Positions 1 to 7,692 of a stretch of 17,768 nucleotides of DNA are shown here, piece by piece. The notes below the pieces were generated by a model. It saw only the letters and a program-made list of their open reading frames with translations, did no database searches and was not told the DNA's origin. The position numbers and the translations under genes were made by a program. Position 1 is the stretch's first letter, and each line of letters starts with the position of its first letter. This DNA comes from Candidatus Accumulibacter vicinus (GTDB taxonomy: Bacteria > Pseudomonadota > Gammaproteobacteria > Burkholderiales > Rhodocyclaceae), in the NCBI GenBank assembly GCA_002425405.1, contig DIME01000081.1, positions 33,578 to 51,345 on the forward strand, given 5' to 3'.

Positions 1-14
1 AAAGTCATGACCGT
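1..14. repeat. Outer arm of inverted repeat flanking the GGDEF-EAL gene
   Basis: The first 14 bases (AAAGTCATGACCGT) are the exact reverse complement of 3311-3324 on the far side of the GGDEF-EAL gene. After a gap of three to four bases both copies continue with GTGCCG. The core GTCATGAC is itself a palindrome. The window begins at this repeat, so its outer boundary is unknown. Confidence 0.6.
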
Positions 15-142
15 TAGCGTGCCGCCCGACTCGTGATCAATCCCAGGCCGACACGTGGTCGCGGCGGATTCGGCGAATTTCCCATTTCGCTCTCCGATCC
101 CTCTCCGACGGGCGGGCGAGGGGAAGTTCGTCAGGTGCCGCG

Positions 143-3100
143 TCAGCTAGCGGCCGCATCTGGATCGCTACCGGCAAGTACCCAGTGGCCGCCAGCAGCG
201 CGCAGGGACTCGGCGAAAGCCTCGAGTGGCATCGGCCGGGCGAAGTAGTAGCCCTGCGCAAAATCGCAGTGCGCCTGAACCAGAAAGTCGCGTTGCGCTT
301 GCGTCTCGACGCCTTCGGCGATGACCGCCAGACCGAGCTTGTGCGCCATGATGATGATCGCCTCGACCAGCGCCCGGTCGGTTGGGTCGTGCTCGAGATC
401 GCGGATAAAGGACTGGTCGATCTTGAGCAGATCGACGGCGAGGCGCTTCAGATAGGCGAGCGACGAATAGCCGGTGCCAAAGTCGTCGATCGCGATCTGC
501 AGGCCGGCGTCGCGACAACTGGCCAGCTTCTGGTGTGGTTCGCGGCGCTCGTCGAGCAATAGGCTCTCGGTGATTTCGAGAGCAACGAGTTCTCTGGGCA
601 TGTCGATGTCGCGTAGCCAGTTGATCCAATCGGTCGGCATCCGTTCACCGGCAAACTGGCGGGCCGAGACATTGATGCCAATTTGGAGGCGGCCTAGGCT
701 GCCGTCGATCCAGCCGCGGGCGGCTTGAACGGCGGTGCGAAAAACGAATTCGCCGATTTCGCCGATCAGTCCGAAATCCTCCGCCAGCGGAACGAATAAG
801 GCTGGATTAACGAATTCCTGCCGCCCCGTGTGCCACCAGCGCAAGAGCGCTTCCGCCTTGACCACCCGACTGTCCGGCAGGGAGACGACCGGTTGGACAT
901 GAACAGCGAATTCGTTGCGACGTAATGCCCCGTGTAGGTCATTGTGCATCTGCTGCCGTTCGCGCACCGCTTCTTGCATCGCCGGCGTGAAGTAAGCGAA
1001 GGCGTTGCGTCCGCCGTCCTTCGCCGAGTACAGGGCCTGATCGGCATGGCGGAACAGTGTTTCGACGTCGTCACCGTCGTCCGGGAAAACGGCGATGCCG
1101 ACACTCGCCGATAAATGCGTTGCATCGATGTCGAGCGCGAACGGTTGGCACAGGCTCTGCAATAGTTTGGTGGCGATCAGCGTGGCCTGCTCGCTGGTGA
1201 CGAGGCGCGGCAGCAGGACGGCGAACTCGTCACCGCCGAATCGAGAGGCGGTGTCGGAACGCCGGATGCAATCGCGCAGTCGCGACGCCACCTCCTTCAG
1301 CAGCAGGTCGCCGTAGTGGTGACCCAGTGTGTCGTTGACCTCCTTGAAGCGATCGAGGTCGACGAACAACAAGGCGACGCGCTTGCCCGATTGCCGTGCC
1401 CGCTCGATTTCTTGCTGCAGACGGCCAGCAAATAGGTTGCGGTTAACGAGACCGGTCAGCGGATCGTAGTTGGCTTGCCGCCAGATCGTCTGTTCAGCGC
1501 GCTTGCGCTCCGAAATGTCGGCAAACATGATGACCTTGCGTCTGGCTCCGCCGTGCTCATCGGCCAGGACGTCGACGCTCGCCCACACCGGGAAGCTTGC
1601 GCCGTCGTGGTGCCGGCACCAGACTTCGACCTGCAACGCCGAATCTTGCGCCAGGCAGTCGAGGAAGCTTGGCCCGCCAGTTGTCGGCCGAGCGTCGAGG
1701 CAGGCCGGGATCTTGCCAAGAAGCGCCGCGCCGTCGAAGCCGGTGATGCGGGTGAACGCCGGGTTAACCGAAAGCACTCGCTGTTCCGAATCGACGACCA
1801 TGATCGCTTCGCCGCTCGCCCGGTACACCGACGCGGCCAGTCGCAGTTCATTGTCCGCCGCTCGCCGCTGCGTGATGTCGGTCAGCGTCGTCACCACCGC
1901 GTGCACTGCGCGTTCGCCCGGCGCGAGAATCGCCCGAACGTTGACCGACAACCAGCACAGCGGCTGGTCGGGACGCTCGACACCGATAATGACGGCATCC
2001 TGTGGCAAGCCACTGGCGAAGCAGAGGCGCCACGGCAGGCACTCGCGGGCAAACGGTTGGCCGGCGTCGTTCAGTACGCGCCAGTACGGGTTTTCCCAGT
2101 CAAGGCAGCCGCTGCTGGGGTCAGGATCGCCAAGCATCGTTGCCGCTGCCGGGTTGTGCGCTATCACACGGCCGTTGGCGTTTTCGACGACCACTCCTTC
2201 GCTCATTGCGGCGATCACCGAGCGGTAACGCTGCTGCGCTTCGCGCGCCTCCAGCAGAGCCTCTTCCTGTTGCCACCAGCTGCGGTTGATGAGCAGCGTG
2301 AAGCTCAGGGTGACCGTGGCGACGAAAACGAAGATCCCGAGCGAAATCCAGCCGGTCAGCCGCCACTCGCGTAGGCCGTCGGTAATGCTCTGGCCGACGA
2401 ACAGCGTGAACGGATACTCCCCGATCCGTCGCATCACGAACACTCGCTCGATCTGGTCGACGCTCGAGGCAGCGCCGAAGATTTGCTCCTCACGGCCTTC
2501 TTGCCACAGCTGCCAGACCACTTCCTGCGTCGGCTGCTGCCCGACATTGACGCCGAAGGACTGCGGTTCAGGATAGCGCTGGATCAAACGCAACTGAGCG
2601 TCACGTAGCGCAATGACGCCGTTGGTGCCGAGCTGGATCGAGCGGAACAGTACGTCGAAATGGTGCAACTCGACGCCCGCCAGAACGATGCCGGAGAAAC
2701 GGCTGTCTGCGTCGTCGACACGGCGCGCGAAGGGCAGCAGCCAGACATTCGAGAGGCGACCGACGACCGGTGCTCCGACGACGAGGCCGTCCCCCGATCC
2801 ATCGCGCAGCGCAACGAAATAGTCGCGGTCCTGCACGCTGATGTGCTGGCCCGGCGGGCCACCGGCAATGAGTTCTCCCTGCTGGTTGAAGACAAGAATC
2901 GAAATCGACTCCGGCAACATCTGGTGGTGGTAAGCGACGAGTTCGTCGATATCGCCGCCGCGGTGGCGTAGCGCGTTGCTCAGACTGAGCAGCGTGATGT
3001 CGACGTTGCGCGAGGTTGCAGCGATCTGCTGCGCGAGCAGGCGAGCAAGGTTCTGGCAAGTGACCGTGGTCAGTTCGACCGAGCGCCCGTAATCGCGCCA

Positions 3101-3235
3101 CAGATTGAGGCCGAGCAAAACCGCCAGCAGCACCAGCAGCAGGGTGACGCCGGTGGTCAGTGCGCGGCGGCCGGCGGCAATGAGCCGATCATCCGACGAT
3201 GGCCGCCAAGGCACAGAGCGGAGTGCAAGACCCAT
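143..3235 (-). CDS. Membrane-bound sensor GGDEF-EAL protein (dCache-PAS-PAS-GGDEF-EAL)
   Basis: This 1030-residue protein would make and/or degrade cyclic di-GMP at the inner membrane. In order it shows a cytoplasmic N-terminus, a transmembrane helix near residues 28-46, a periplasmic dCache-like sensor to about residue 290, a second helix near 297-318, two PAS domains, GGDEF and EAL. The active-site motif is intact (RFGGDEFAVLLPR), with an RxxD inhibitory-site motif (RRSD) five residues upstream. The EAL domain keeps KAEALLRW, DDFGTGYSSL, LLKIDQSF and AEGVET, so both activities may be present. I chose the ATG at 3235 because GGAGG lies 4 bases upstream; an in-frame TTG at 3265 has no clear ribosome site. 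The sensed ligand cannot be told from sequence. No operon partner is visible, and short inverted repeats flank the gene. Confidence 0.95.
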   Translation of the reverse strand: MGLALRSVPWRPSSDDRLIAAGRRALTTGVTLLLVLLAVLLGLNLWRDYGRSVELTTVTCQNLARLLAQQIAATSRNVDITLLSLSNALRHRGGDIDELVAYHHQMLPESISILVFNQQGELIAGGPPGQHISVQDRDYFVALRDGSGDGLVVGAPVVGRLSNVWLLPFARRVDDADSRFSGIVLAGVELHHFDVLFRSIQLGTNGVIALRDAQLRLIQRYPEPQSFGVNVGQQPTQEVVWQLWQEGREEQIFGAASSVDQIERVFVMRRIGEYPFTLFVGQSITDGLREWRLTGWISLGIFVFVATVTLSFTLLINRSWWQQEEALLEAREAQQRYRSVIAAMSEGVVVENANGRVIAHNPAAATMLGDPDPSSGCLDWENPYWRVLNDAGQPFARECLPWRLCFASGLPQDAVIIGVERPDQPLCWLSVNVRAILAPGERAVHAVVTTLTDITQRRAADNELRLAASVYRASGEAIMVVDSEQRVLSVNPAFTRITGFDGAALLGKIPACLDARPTTGGPSFLDCLAQDSALQVEVWCRHHDGASFPVWASVDVLADEHGGARRKVIMFADISERKRAEQTIWRQANYDPLTGLVNRNLFAGRLQQEIERARQSGKRVALLFVDLDRFKEVNDTLGHHYGDLLLKEVASRLRDCIRRSDTASRFGGDEFAVLLPRLVTSEQATLIATKLLQSLCQPFALDIDATHLSASVGIAVFPDDGDDVETLFRHADQALYSAKDGGRNAFAYFTPAMQEAVRERQQMHNDLHGALRRNEFAVHVQPVVSLPDSRVVKAEALLRWWHTGRQEFVNPALFVPLAEDFGLIGEIGEFVFRTAVQAARGWIDGSLGRLQIGINVSARQFAGERMPTDWINWLRDIDMPRELVALEITESLLLDERREPHQKLASCRDAGLQIAIDDFGTGYSSLAYLKRLAVDLLKIDQSFIRDLEHDPTDRALVEAIIIMAHKLGLAVIAEGVETQAQRDFLVQAHCDFAQGYYFARPMPLEAFAESLRAAGGHWVLAGSDPDAAAS

Positions 3236-3239
3236 AGTC

Positions 3240-3244
3240 CCTCC
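3240..3244 (-). promoter_or_regulatory. Ribosome binding site deciding the GGDEF-EAL start
   Basis: GGAGG on the minus strand, 4 bases before the ATG at 3235. It favours that ATG over the in-frame TTG at 3265, which lacks such a site. Confidence 0.6.
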
Positions 3245-3285
3245 GCGATCATGCGACGGAATCAATGTCCGCGCCGCGATTTATC

Positions 3286-3378
3286 AGGATAGGAAATCCA
3301 ACGGCACCACACGGTCATGACTTTGCAAAATACCCACGATAATGAAAGTCATGACAAGGATATGAGATCCAACGCCAC
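3286..3378. repeat. Structured repeat cluster upstream of the GGDEF-EAL gene
   Basis: Two arms form a perfect 11-bp inverted repeat: GTCATGACTTT at 3314-3324 and AAAGTCATGAC at 3345-3355, with a 20-base loop. Outside the arms sit two direct copies of a 22-base unit (3286-3307 and 3357-3378) that differ at three positions and share the segment ATCCAACG. The left arm with its flank also matches the first 14 bases of the window in opposite orientation. The block lies 50-145 bases upstream of the GGDEF-EAL start, so it may carry its promoter and operator. It could equally be an intergenic repeat of REP or MITE type. I see no convincing -35/-10 pair in it. Confidence 0.6.
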
Positions 3379-3486
3379 TTCCGCAAGTGTTCCAGGCTCT
3401 GATAGGCCCTGACAGCAGTCGTGATTCGGGGAAAGCGTGCCGACGGAGCCTGAAAACCTCGCCAGAATCGCAGCACGAGGATGGCA

Positions 3487-4286
3487 GTCGGCCGCTTCGA
3501 TGCGCACGCTGGCGTCGACCGAGAAACCGCCCCCGTGATCCCAGTTCGCCATCGTCTCGGCGTCTTCCGGCTCGAGCACACCGCGGCGGGTCAGCGCGCG
3601 CAGCAGACGGCGGCGGACCTTGGCCTGCACTTCGTTGAGCCACTTCTGGTCGGGGGCACGGCTTTCGTGAAACGTCGCCGCCCCCGAGGCGTCCGCCTCG
3701 AAGACACTCTCAATGACGAGGCAGTGGGAAATGCTCATGCGGATTGAGCAGCGCGCCAAAGCGGTGGATGAAGGCAAGCGCCCCGAGTCGGGAATCCGAA
3801 CCCGCAGCCGGGCAGGCGCGGCGCAAGGCTTGTTCCACCACGCTCAGGAAAATGCGCAGCGCCAGCGTCTCGATCGCCGGATCGTGTTCGAGGGGAAAAA
3901 CGCGGGTGCTTGGGAACCGACAGCACCCACTGGCGGGCCGGCAGTCGCGGCAAAACGTGGTCGGTCAGATGGGCAGCGGTTTCGACCATTCGCCGGGGGT
4001 TACAAGCGGGACAGACACCACGACCTTTGCATGACCAGGCGATGAGAAAATCGTGACCGCACTGGGCGCATCGAGCGCGGGCAAAGCCATGCGCGAGAAT
4101 CCCGCATTCGAGAGAGCGGTGGAACTCCCGCTCGACATGGGCCGGACCACCAGCGCCCTGCCGACGGTCACAGGGGAGTTCGAGCCAGGTGGTGAGGGGC
4201 GTCTGCACGGTGCGATAGAGCACGGTGCATTCGGGCCGGCGACGGCGATAAACGGCCGTGCAAGCGGGCGTGCAGCCGGTAGCCAT
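3487..4286 (-). pseudogene. IS91-family transposase remnant, two frameshifts and C-terminal truncation
   Basis: The reading frame from ATG 4286 gives the N-terminal zinc-finger region of IS91-type transposases, with the pattern CxxC ... CKGRGVCPAC followed by RRMVETAAHLTDHVLP and QWVLSVPK. At the A5 run 3896-3900 one base is missing. The neighbouring frame then continues as DPAIETLALRIFLSVVEQAL and HRFGALLNPH. An extra base at 3726-3728 shifts the frame again into CLVIESVFEADASG ... NWDHGGGFSVDASVRIEA. Homology stops near 3487, well before the family's usual C-terminus. The element is dead in the present reading. No IS91 end sequence could be assigned. The region 3379-3486 shows nothing recognisable. 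Confidence 0.85.
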
Positions 4287-4297
4287 GGGGATTCGGG

Positions 4298-4326
4298 TTG
4301 AGCACTCGAGACCCGATAACTGTATT
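4298..4326 (+). promoter_or_regulatory. Possible promoter overlapping the 13-bp dyad
   Basis: TTGAGC (4298-4303) and TGTATT (4321-4326) are separated by 17 bases, each matching the sigma70 consensus at four of six positions. The -10 candidate lies inside the perfect dyad at 4313-4341, the usual arrangement for a repressed promoter. No intact rightward gene follows: an ATG at 4345 opens a short frame that soon runs into the broken acuI-like gene. This is a weak call on sequence alone. Confidence 0.25.
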
Positions 4327-4341
4327 TCATACAGTTATCGG
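4313..4341. promoter_or_regulatory. Perfect 13-bp inverted repeat, probable operator or element end
   Basis: CCGATAACTGTAT and ATACAGTTATCGG are exact reverse complements separated by TTC. There is no T-run after it, so it is not an intrinsic terminator. The centre resembles a LexA box (CTGT...ACAG), but the spacer is 7 rather than the 8 bases of the enterobacterial site. It lies 27 bases upstream of the IS91 remnant's ATG, so it may be an operator of a lost gene or part of an element end. Confidence 0.6.
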
Positions 4342-4404
4342 CGCAATGCCCTCTGGCGGCAGCACGCGCGCCCTCGAGCGCCGCGGCTATGCCGTGGCCG
4401 TCAT

Positions 4405-5091
4405 CAGCAGTACGGAGAGGGCACTTTGGCGCAGACGTTGGTCAGGGTATGGCTGCCGACCACGTCGACGGCGCCGGTCCAGCGGCTTGCCGGGCGAGGA
4501 AAACTTCGCCCGCGGCAGCACGTCGGCGGCGCCGAGCCGCTTGAGGTCGTCGGCCTCTTCGACGCGCCCGCTGACCGCCACCACCTTGTAGCCGAGCTTC
4601 GAGAGCACCGCGCCGGCCACACTGCCGACGCCGCCGGCCGCGCCCGTGACCAGGAGCTCGCCGTGGGTCGGCGTCACGCCGTGGCGCTCGAGGGCCAGCA
4701 CGCAGAGCATGGCGGTGTAGCTGGCGGTGCTGATCGACATGGCCTGTTGCGGCGAGAACGCCTTGGGCAGCGGCACCAGCCAGTCACCCTTCAGGCGGGT
4801 TTTCTGGGTGAGGCCGCCCCAATGGACTTCGCCGACGCCCCAGCCGTTGAGGACGACGGCGTCGCCGACCTTGTAGTCCGGGTGCGTCGTGCTCTCGACG
4901 ACGCCCGCGAGGTCGATGCCGGGGACCATCGGAAACCGCCGCACGACGGGGCCTTTGCCGGTGATGGCGAGCCCGTCCTTGTAGTTCAGGGTGGAGTGGC
5001 TCACGCGGATGGTGACGTCGCCTTCCGGCAGCTGCGCCTCGTCGAGGTCTTTCACCGCGGCGCGGTAACCCGCGTCGTCCTGCTCGATCAA
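4405..5091 (-). pseudogene. acuI: Truncated acrylyl-CoA reductase / YhdH-family quinone oxidoreductase (acuI-like)
   Basis: The frame from a TTG at 5091 reads as the N-terminal two thirds of the zinc-free MDR family that includes AcuI/YhdH, which reduces acryloyl-CoA with NADPH. Recognisable pieces are STLNYKDGLAITGKGPVV, FPMVPGIDLAGVV, GDAVVLNGWGVGE and the cofactor-binding stretch VTGAAGGVGSVAGAVLSKLGY. Near 4480-4495 the frame breaks after FSSPGKPLD. The next frame resumes as GAVDVVGSHTLTNVCAK and then homology stops near 4405. About 100 C-terminal residues of a roughly 330-residue protein are missing. The usual first residues (MFKA) also seem lost: AGGAGG at 5096-5101 sits only 4 bases from the TTG, as though the true ATG was deleted. 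The gene is not expected to work. Confidence 0.85.
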
Positions 5092-5149
5092 AATGCCTCC
5101 TGATTAGCAAGAGGTTTCAGCGAGCCCGAGATTTTTCAAGCAGAAGGCG

Positions 5150-5381
5150 CATACTGGTTGGTTGCCAACCCATTAAGGAGGCTCATGCCATGGCAATGAA
5201 TCGCGTCCAATTTCAGCCGGGTTTGTCGCTGCCCGGATTTCTTGAACAGTTCGGCACAGAGGCGCAATGCGAGGCCGCCCTGGAAAAGGCCCGCTGGCCC
5301 GAAGGCTTCCGTTGCACCCGCTGCGGCCACGCCGACCATGACGTGCTTCACGTCGGCGCCCACCAGACCTTCCAATGTCAG
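5150..5381 (+). mobile_element. 5' fragment of an IS1595-family insertion sequence
   Basis: From ATG 5190, preceded by AAGGAGG at 5175-5181, the plus strand encodes about 63 residues typical of the start of IS1595-type transposases: VQFQPGLSLPGFLEQFGTEA, CEAALEKARWPEGFRCTRCG and HQTFQC, which includes the zinc-ribbon cysteines. After about 5378 the frame runs antisense through panB and is no longer transposase. The DDE-type catalytic part is absent. The outer boundary near 5150 is a guess, since no terminal inverted repeat could be proved. The fragment is joined directly to the truncated end of panB, so it probably marks an insertion followed by a deletion. Confidence 0.75.
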
Positions 5382-5384
5382 ACC

Positions 5385-5735
5385 CATCTGTGCGCCGGCG
5401 GCCATAAGCTGCGCGGCATTGCGGAAGGCCAGATCCTTGGATTCCTGGAAGGTGCCGAAGGGCATGTCGGCCACGATCAGCGGCCGGCTGCAGCCGCGCC
5501 GGACGGCGGCGACGTGGTAGGCCACGTCTTCGACCCGGACCGGCAGCGTCGAGTCGTGTCCCTGGATCACCATGCCCAACGAATCCCCGACGATCAGCAT
5601 GGGAACGCCGGCCGCCTCGCACAAGGCGGCGAAGCTGGCGTCGTAGGCGGTCGTCACCGGAATGCGCTGGCCGTTGGATTTCATCTTCTGGAGATCGATG
5701 ATGGTGTTGCGTCGGGTCGTGGCGTGTACGGACAT
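5385..5735 (-). pseudogene. panB: panB fragment (ketopantoate hydroxymethyltransferase N-terminus)
   Basis: PanB makes ketopantoate in pantothenate and CoA synthesis. The ATG at 5735 opens a frame with clear PanB signature: RIPVTTAYDASFAALCEAAG, VGDSLGMVIQGHDSTLPV, ADMPFGTFQESKDLAFRNA and AAQLMAAGAQM. Homology ends at about residue 117 of roughly 265, exactly where the IS1595 fragment comes in from the other strand. The catalytic and substrate residues of the C-terminal half are gone. The frame stays open to 5136 only because it runs antisense through the IS. It starts 38 bases after the MFS remnant, so the two were probably once co-transcribed. The cell presumably has another panB or imports pantothenate, or this is a second copy. 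Confidence 0.88.
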
Positions 5736-5773
5736 GGCTTGCGGTCCTTGAATTGGATTGATGAGTTCCTGCG

Positions 5774-6692
5774 TTACGCGGGGGCGCGGACGTCCTTCTG
5801 GAGGAAGGCGATGGCGGCGGCGGTGGCCAGGATGGCCGACGACACGAGGAGTGCCAGGGTCAGCGATCCGGTGAGATCGCCGATCCAGCCGGAGACCACC
5901 GGGCCGACGGCCTGGCCGAGGCCGAAGGCGATCGTGAAGCCGGCGATGCCGGCGCCCCAGGTTTCCCGCGGGGAGCCGTTGCGGACCATGACTGTGATGG
6001 CGGCCGGCCCGGTGAACATCGACGATCCGAAGAGACAGGCCGAGAGCAGCATCATCGGCAGCGAGGCGTCGACGGAGAGCAGGGCGGTCGCGCCGGTGAG
6101 GACAACACAGCTCGCGCCGAGGGTGCGCCCGCCGAGGCTGGAGGCGAGCGACGCACGCCACAGATACGGCGACGCCATGACGGCCAGCCCGAGCGAGCCC
6201 CAGAACAGGCCGATCTCGGGCGGCGTGAACTGCCTGCCTTTCATCCAGGCGATGACGAAGGTCATGTAGGTGATGTAGCCGCATCCGCAGATGGAGTTGC
6301 GACTGGCTTCCCGTCAGGGCGCCGCCGCAGATGAACACGGCGGCGCCGAACGTGCCGGCCAGGAAGCGCCAGGCCATGAGCCACGCGAAGTCCGAAGCGA
6401 AGCCGGTCGCGATCATCGCGACCGAGGTCATGGCGAGGCCGCCTTCGAAGAGCCGGCAGTTGCCGATGCGGCCGACATAGATGAAGACGGCGATGGCGCC
6501 GGCCAAGTAGCCGATCGCGTTCGCGGTATTGAGCAGACCCGCGGTCGAATACGACCACGAGAACTCGTCGCGCATCGACGGCAGGAGCAGGCCGTAGGCG
6601 AAGCGCGCGAAGCCGGTGGACACGGTCGGCCCGAGCGAGAGCGCCAGCACGATGAGCAGCGACGCGATGTGGCCCGGGCGGTTCTCGTTCAA
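5774..6692 (-). pseudogene. YbfB/YjiJ-type MFS transporter, internal deletion and frameshift
   Basis: A TTG start at 6692, preceded by AAGGAGG 8 bases upstream, opens a major-facilitator N-terminus: SLGPTVSTGFARFAYGLLLP, then several hydrophobic helices to about residue 133 (FLAGTFGAAVFICGGALTG). Near 6295 the frame is lost. The C-terminal half resumes in another frame with CGYITYMTFVIAW and continues to AIAFLQKDVRAPA, ending at the stop at 5774. Compared with the usual length near 390, some 70-80 residues (helices 5-6) appear deleted at the junction, which also shifts the frame. The first frame happens to line up with panB downstream, producing an apparent 518-residue open frame that has no biological meaning. 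The substrate of this subfamily is not known to me. Confidence 0.82.
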
Positions 6693-6819
6693 GGTGCCTT
6701 CCTCCTTGTGGTGTCGATGGGGTGCGCCGGGCCGTGGCCCGTGCGCGACGTTTGATCGGCATCATCCGGCGCCGTGCGCGAAGCGAGCGTGAAACGGTTT
6801 GATGCGACGCATTCGAATC

Positions 6820-6908
6820 GCTCATGCGACGCGCGGGCGGCCGGACCCACTGCTACCCGAATTCGCCAGGCGACTCAACGGCTCATGCGACGCGCGGGCG
6901 GCCGGACC
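6820..6908. repeat. 28-bp perfect direct repeat, 61-bp period
   Basis: The same 28 bases, beginning GCTCATGCGACGCGCGG, occur at 6820-6847 and 6881-6908. A shorter related piece, ATGCGACGC, occurs at 6802-6810. The repeat lies in the 256-base gap between the divergent MFS remnant and the TauE/SafE gene, ending 40 bases before the latter's ATG. It may be a local duplication of a regulatory segment. Confidence 0.8.
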
Positions 6909-6948
6909 GGTACAGTGGGCGCTGCCGACCCGACCCAGGAAGACCGCC

Positions 6949-7692
6949 ATGCTTTCGCATACCGCCCTCGTTTTCGTGGGACTCGTGTTCCTGCTCGCCG
7001 GCTGGGTCAAGGGCGTCGTCGGCATGGGCCTGCCCACCGTGGCGATGGACGCCCTCGGGCTCGTGATGGCGCCCGTCCAGGCGGCGGCATTGCTGGTCGT
7101 GCCGTCGCTGGTCACCAACGTCTGGCAGTTCGTCGCCGGCCCGGGCGCCGGCCGGATCACGCGCCGCCTGGCCGTCATGATGCTGTTCGCCTGCGTCGGG
7201 ACGGCGCTGGGCATTCCGCTGCTGGCGTCCGGGTCCTCGCGCTGGCCGTCGATGGCGCTCGGAGCCGTGCTGGCGACGTACGCGCTGCTGGCGCTTCGCC
7301 TGCCGCGGCTTGCGGTGCCGGCGAAGCTCGAGCGCGGCTTGTCTCCGGTCGTGTGCTTCGTCACCGGCATCCTCACCGGCGCTACCGGCGCTACCGGCGT
7401 TTTCGTCGTTCCGGCCGTGCCCTACCTGAGCGCGCTGGCGCTGAGCAAGGACGAACTCGTCCAGGCGCTCGGCCTGTCCTTCATGGTATCGACCGTGGCG
7501 CTCGAGTCGTCGGGCAGTTATCCGTGCGAAATGCTGTGGGCGTCGCTGCTCGTGGTCGTGCCGGCCCTGCTCGGGATGTTCATCGGTCAGCACATGCGCG
7601 ACCGCATCGAGCCCGTCGCGTTTCGGCGCTGGTTTTTCTTCGCCATGCTGCTGGTCGGCAGCTACATGGTGCTGCGGGGATTGTTGGGGTGA
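6949..7692 (+). CDS. TauE/SafE-family sulfite/anion exporter-type permease
   Basis: This 247-residue inner-membrane protein belongs to the TauE/SafE (DUF81) family, linked to export of sulfite, sulfoacetate or other organic anions. The substrate here is unknown. It has about eight hydrophobic segments, the N-terminal signature GWVKGVVGMGLPTVAM, and the matching second-half signature GILTGATGATGVFVVPAVPY. That repeated glycine-rich pair is the family hallmark. The ATG at 6949 is preceded by AGGA(AG) at a suitable distance and begins directly with the first helix; a frame open further upstream runs through the direct repeats and is not used. The gene is intact and of normal length. Its stop overlaps the former start of the LysR-type remnant, suggesting the two were a transporter-regulator pair. 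Confidence 0.93.
   Translation: MLSHTALVFVGLVFLLAGWVKGVVGMGLPTVAMDALGLVMAPVQAAALLVVPSLVTNVWQFVAGPGAGRITRRLAVMMLFACVGTALGIPLLASGSSRWPSMALGAVLATYALLALRLPRLAVPAKLERGLSPVVCFVTGILTGATGATGVFVVPAVPYLSALALSKDELVQALGLSFMVSTVALESSGSYPCEMLWASLLVVVPALLGMFIGQHMRDRIEPVAFRRWFFFAMLLVGSYMVLRGLLG

Noticed and set aside
60..142. Terminator after the GGDEF-EAL gene
   Set aside because: A short CCCTC/GAGGG pairing exists near 110-122 but there is no T-run on the minus strand and the stem is short.
1475..2374. 299-residue plus-strand frame inside the GGDEF-EAL gene
   Set aside because: Shadow of a gene with intact PAS, GGDEF and EAL motifs.
4321..4335. Canonical LexA box
   Set aside because: CTGT and ACAG are 7 bases apart and the dyad centre is odd-numbered; the enterobacterial LexA site has 8. 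The adjacent gene content gives no SOS link.
4258..5103. 281-residue plus-strand frame opposite the acuI-like gene
   Set aside because: It is the antisense of the oxidoreductase remnant; its composition is H/R/A/D-rich and no family is visible.
5190..6269. 359-residue plus-strand frame starting as IS1595 transposase
   Set aside because: Only about the first 63 residues are transposase; the rest is antisense of panB and the MFS remnant.
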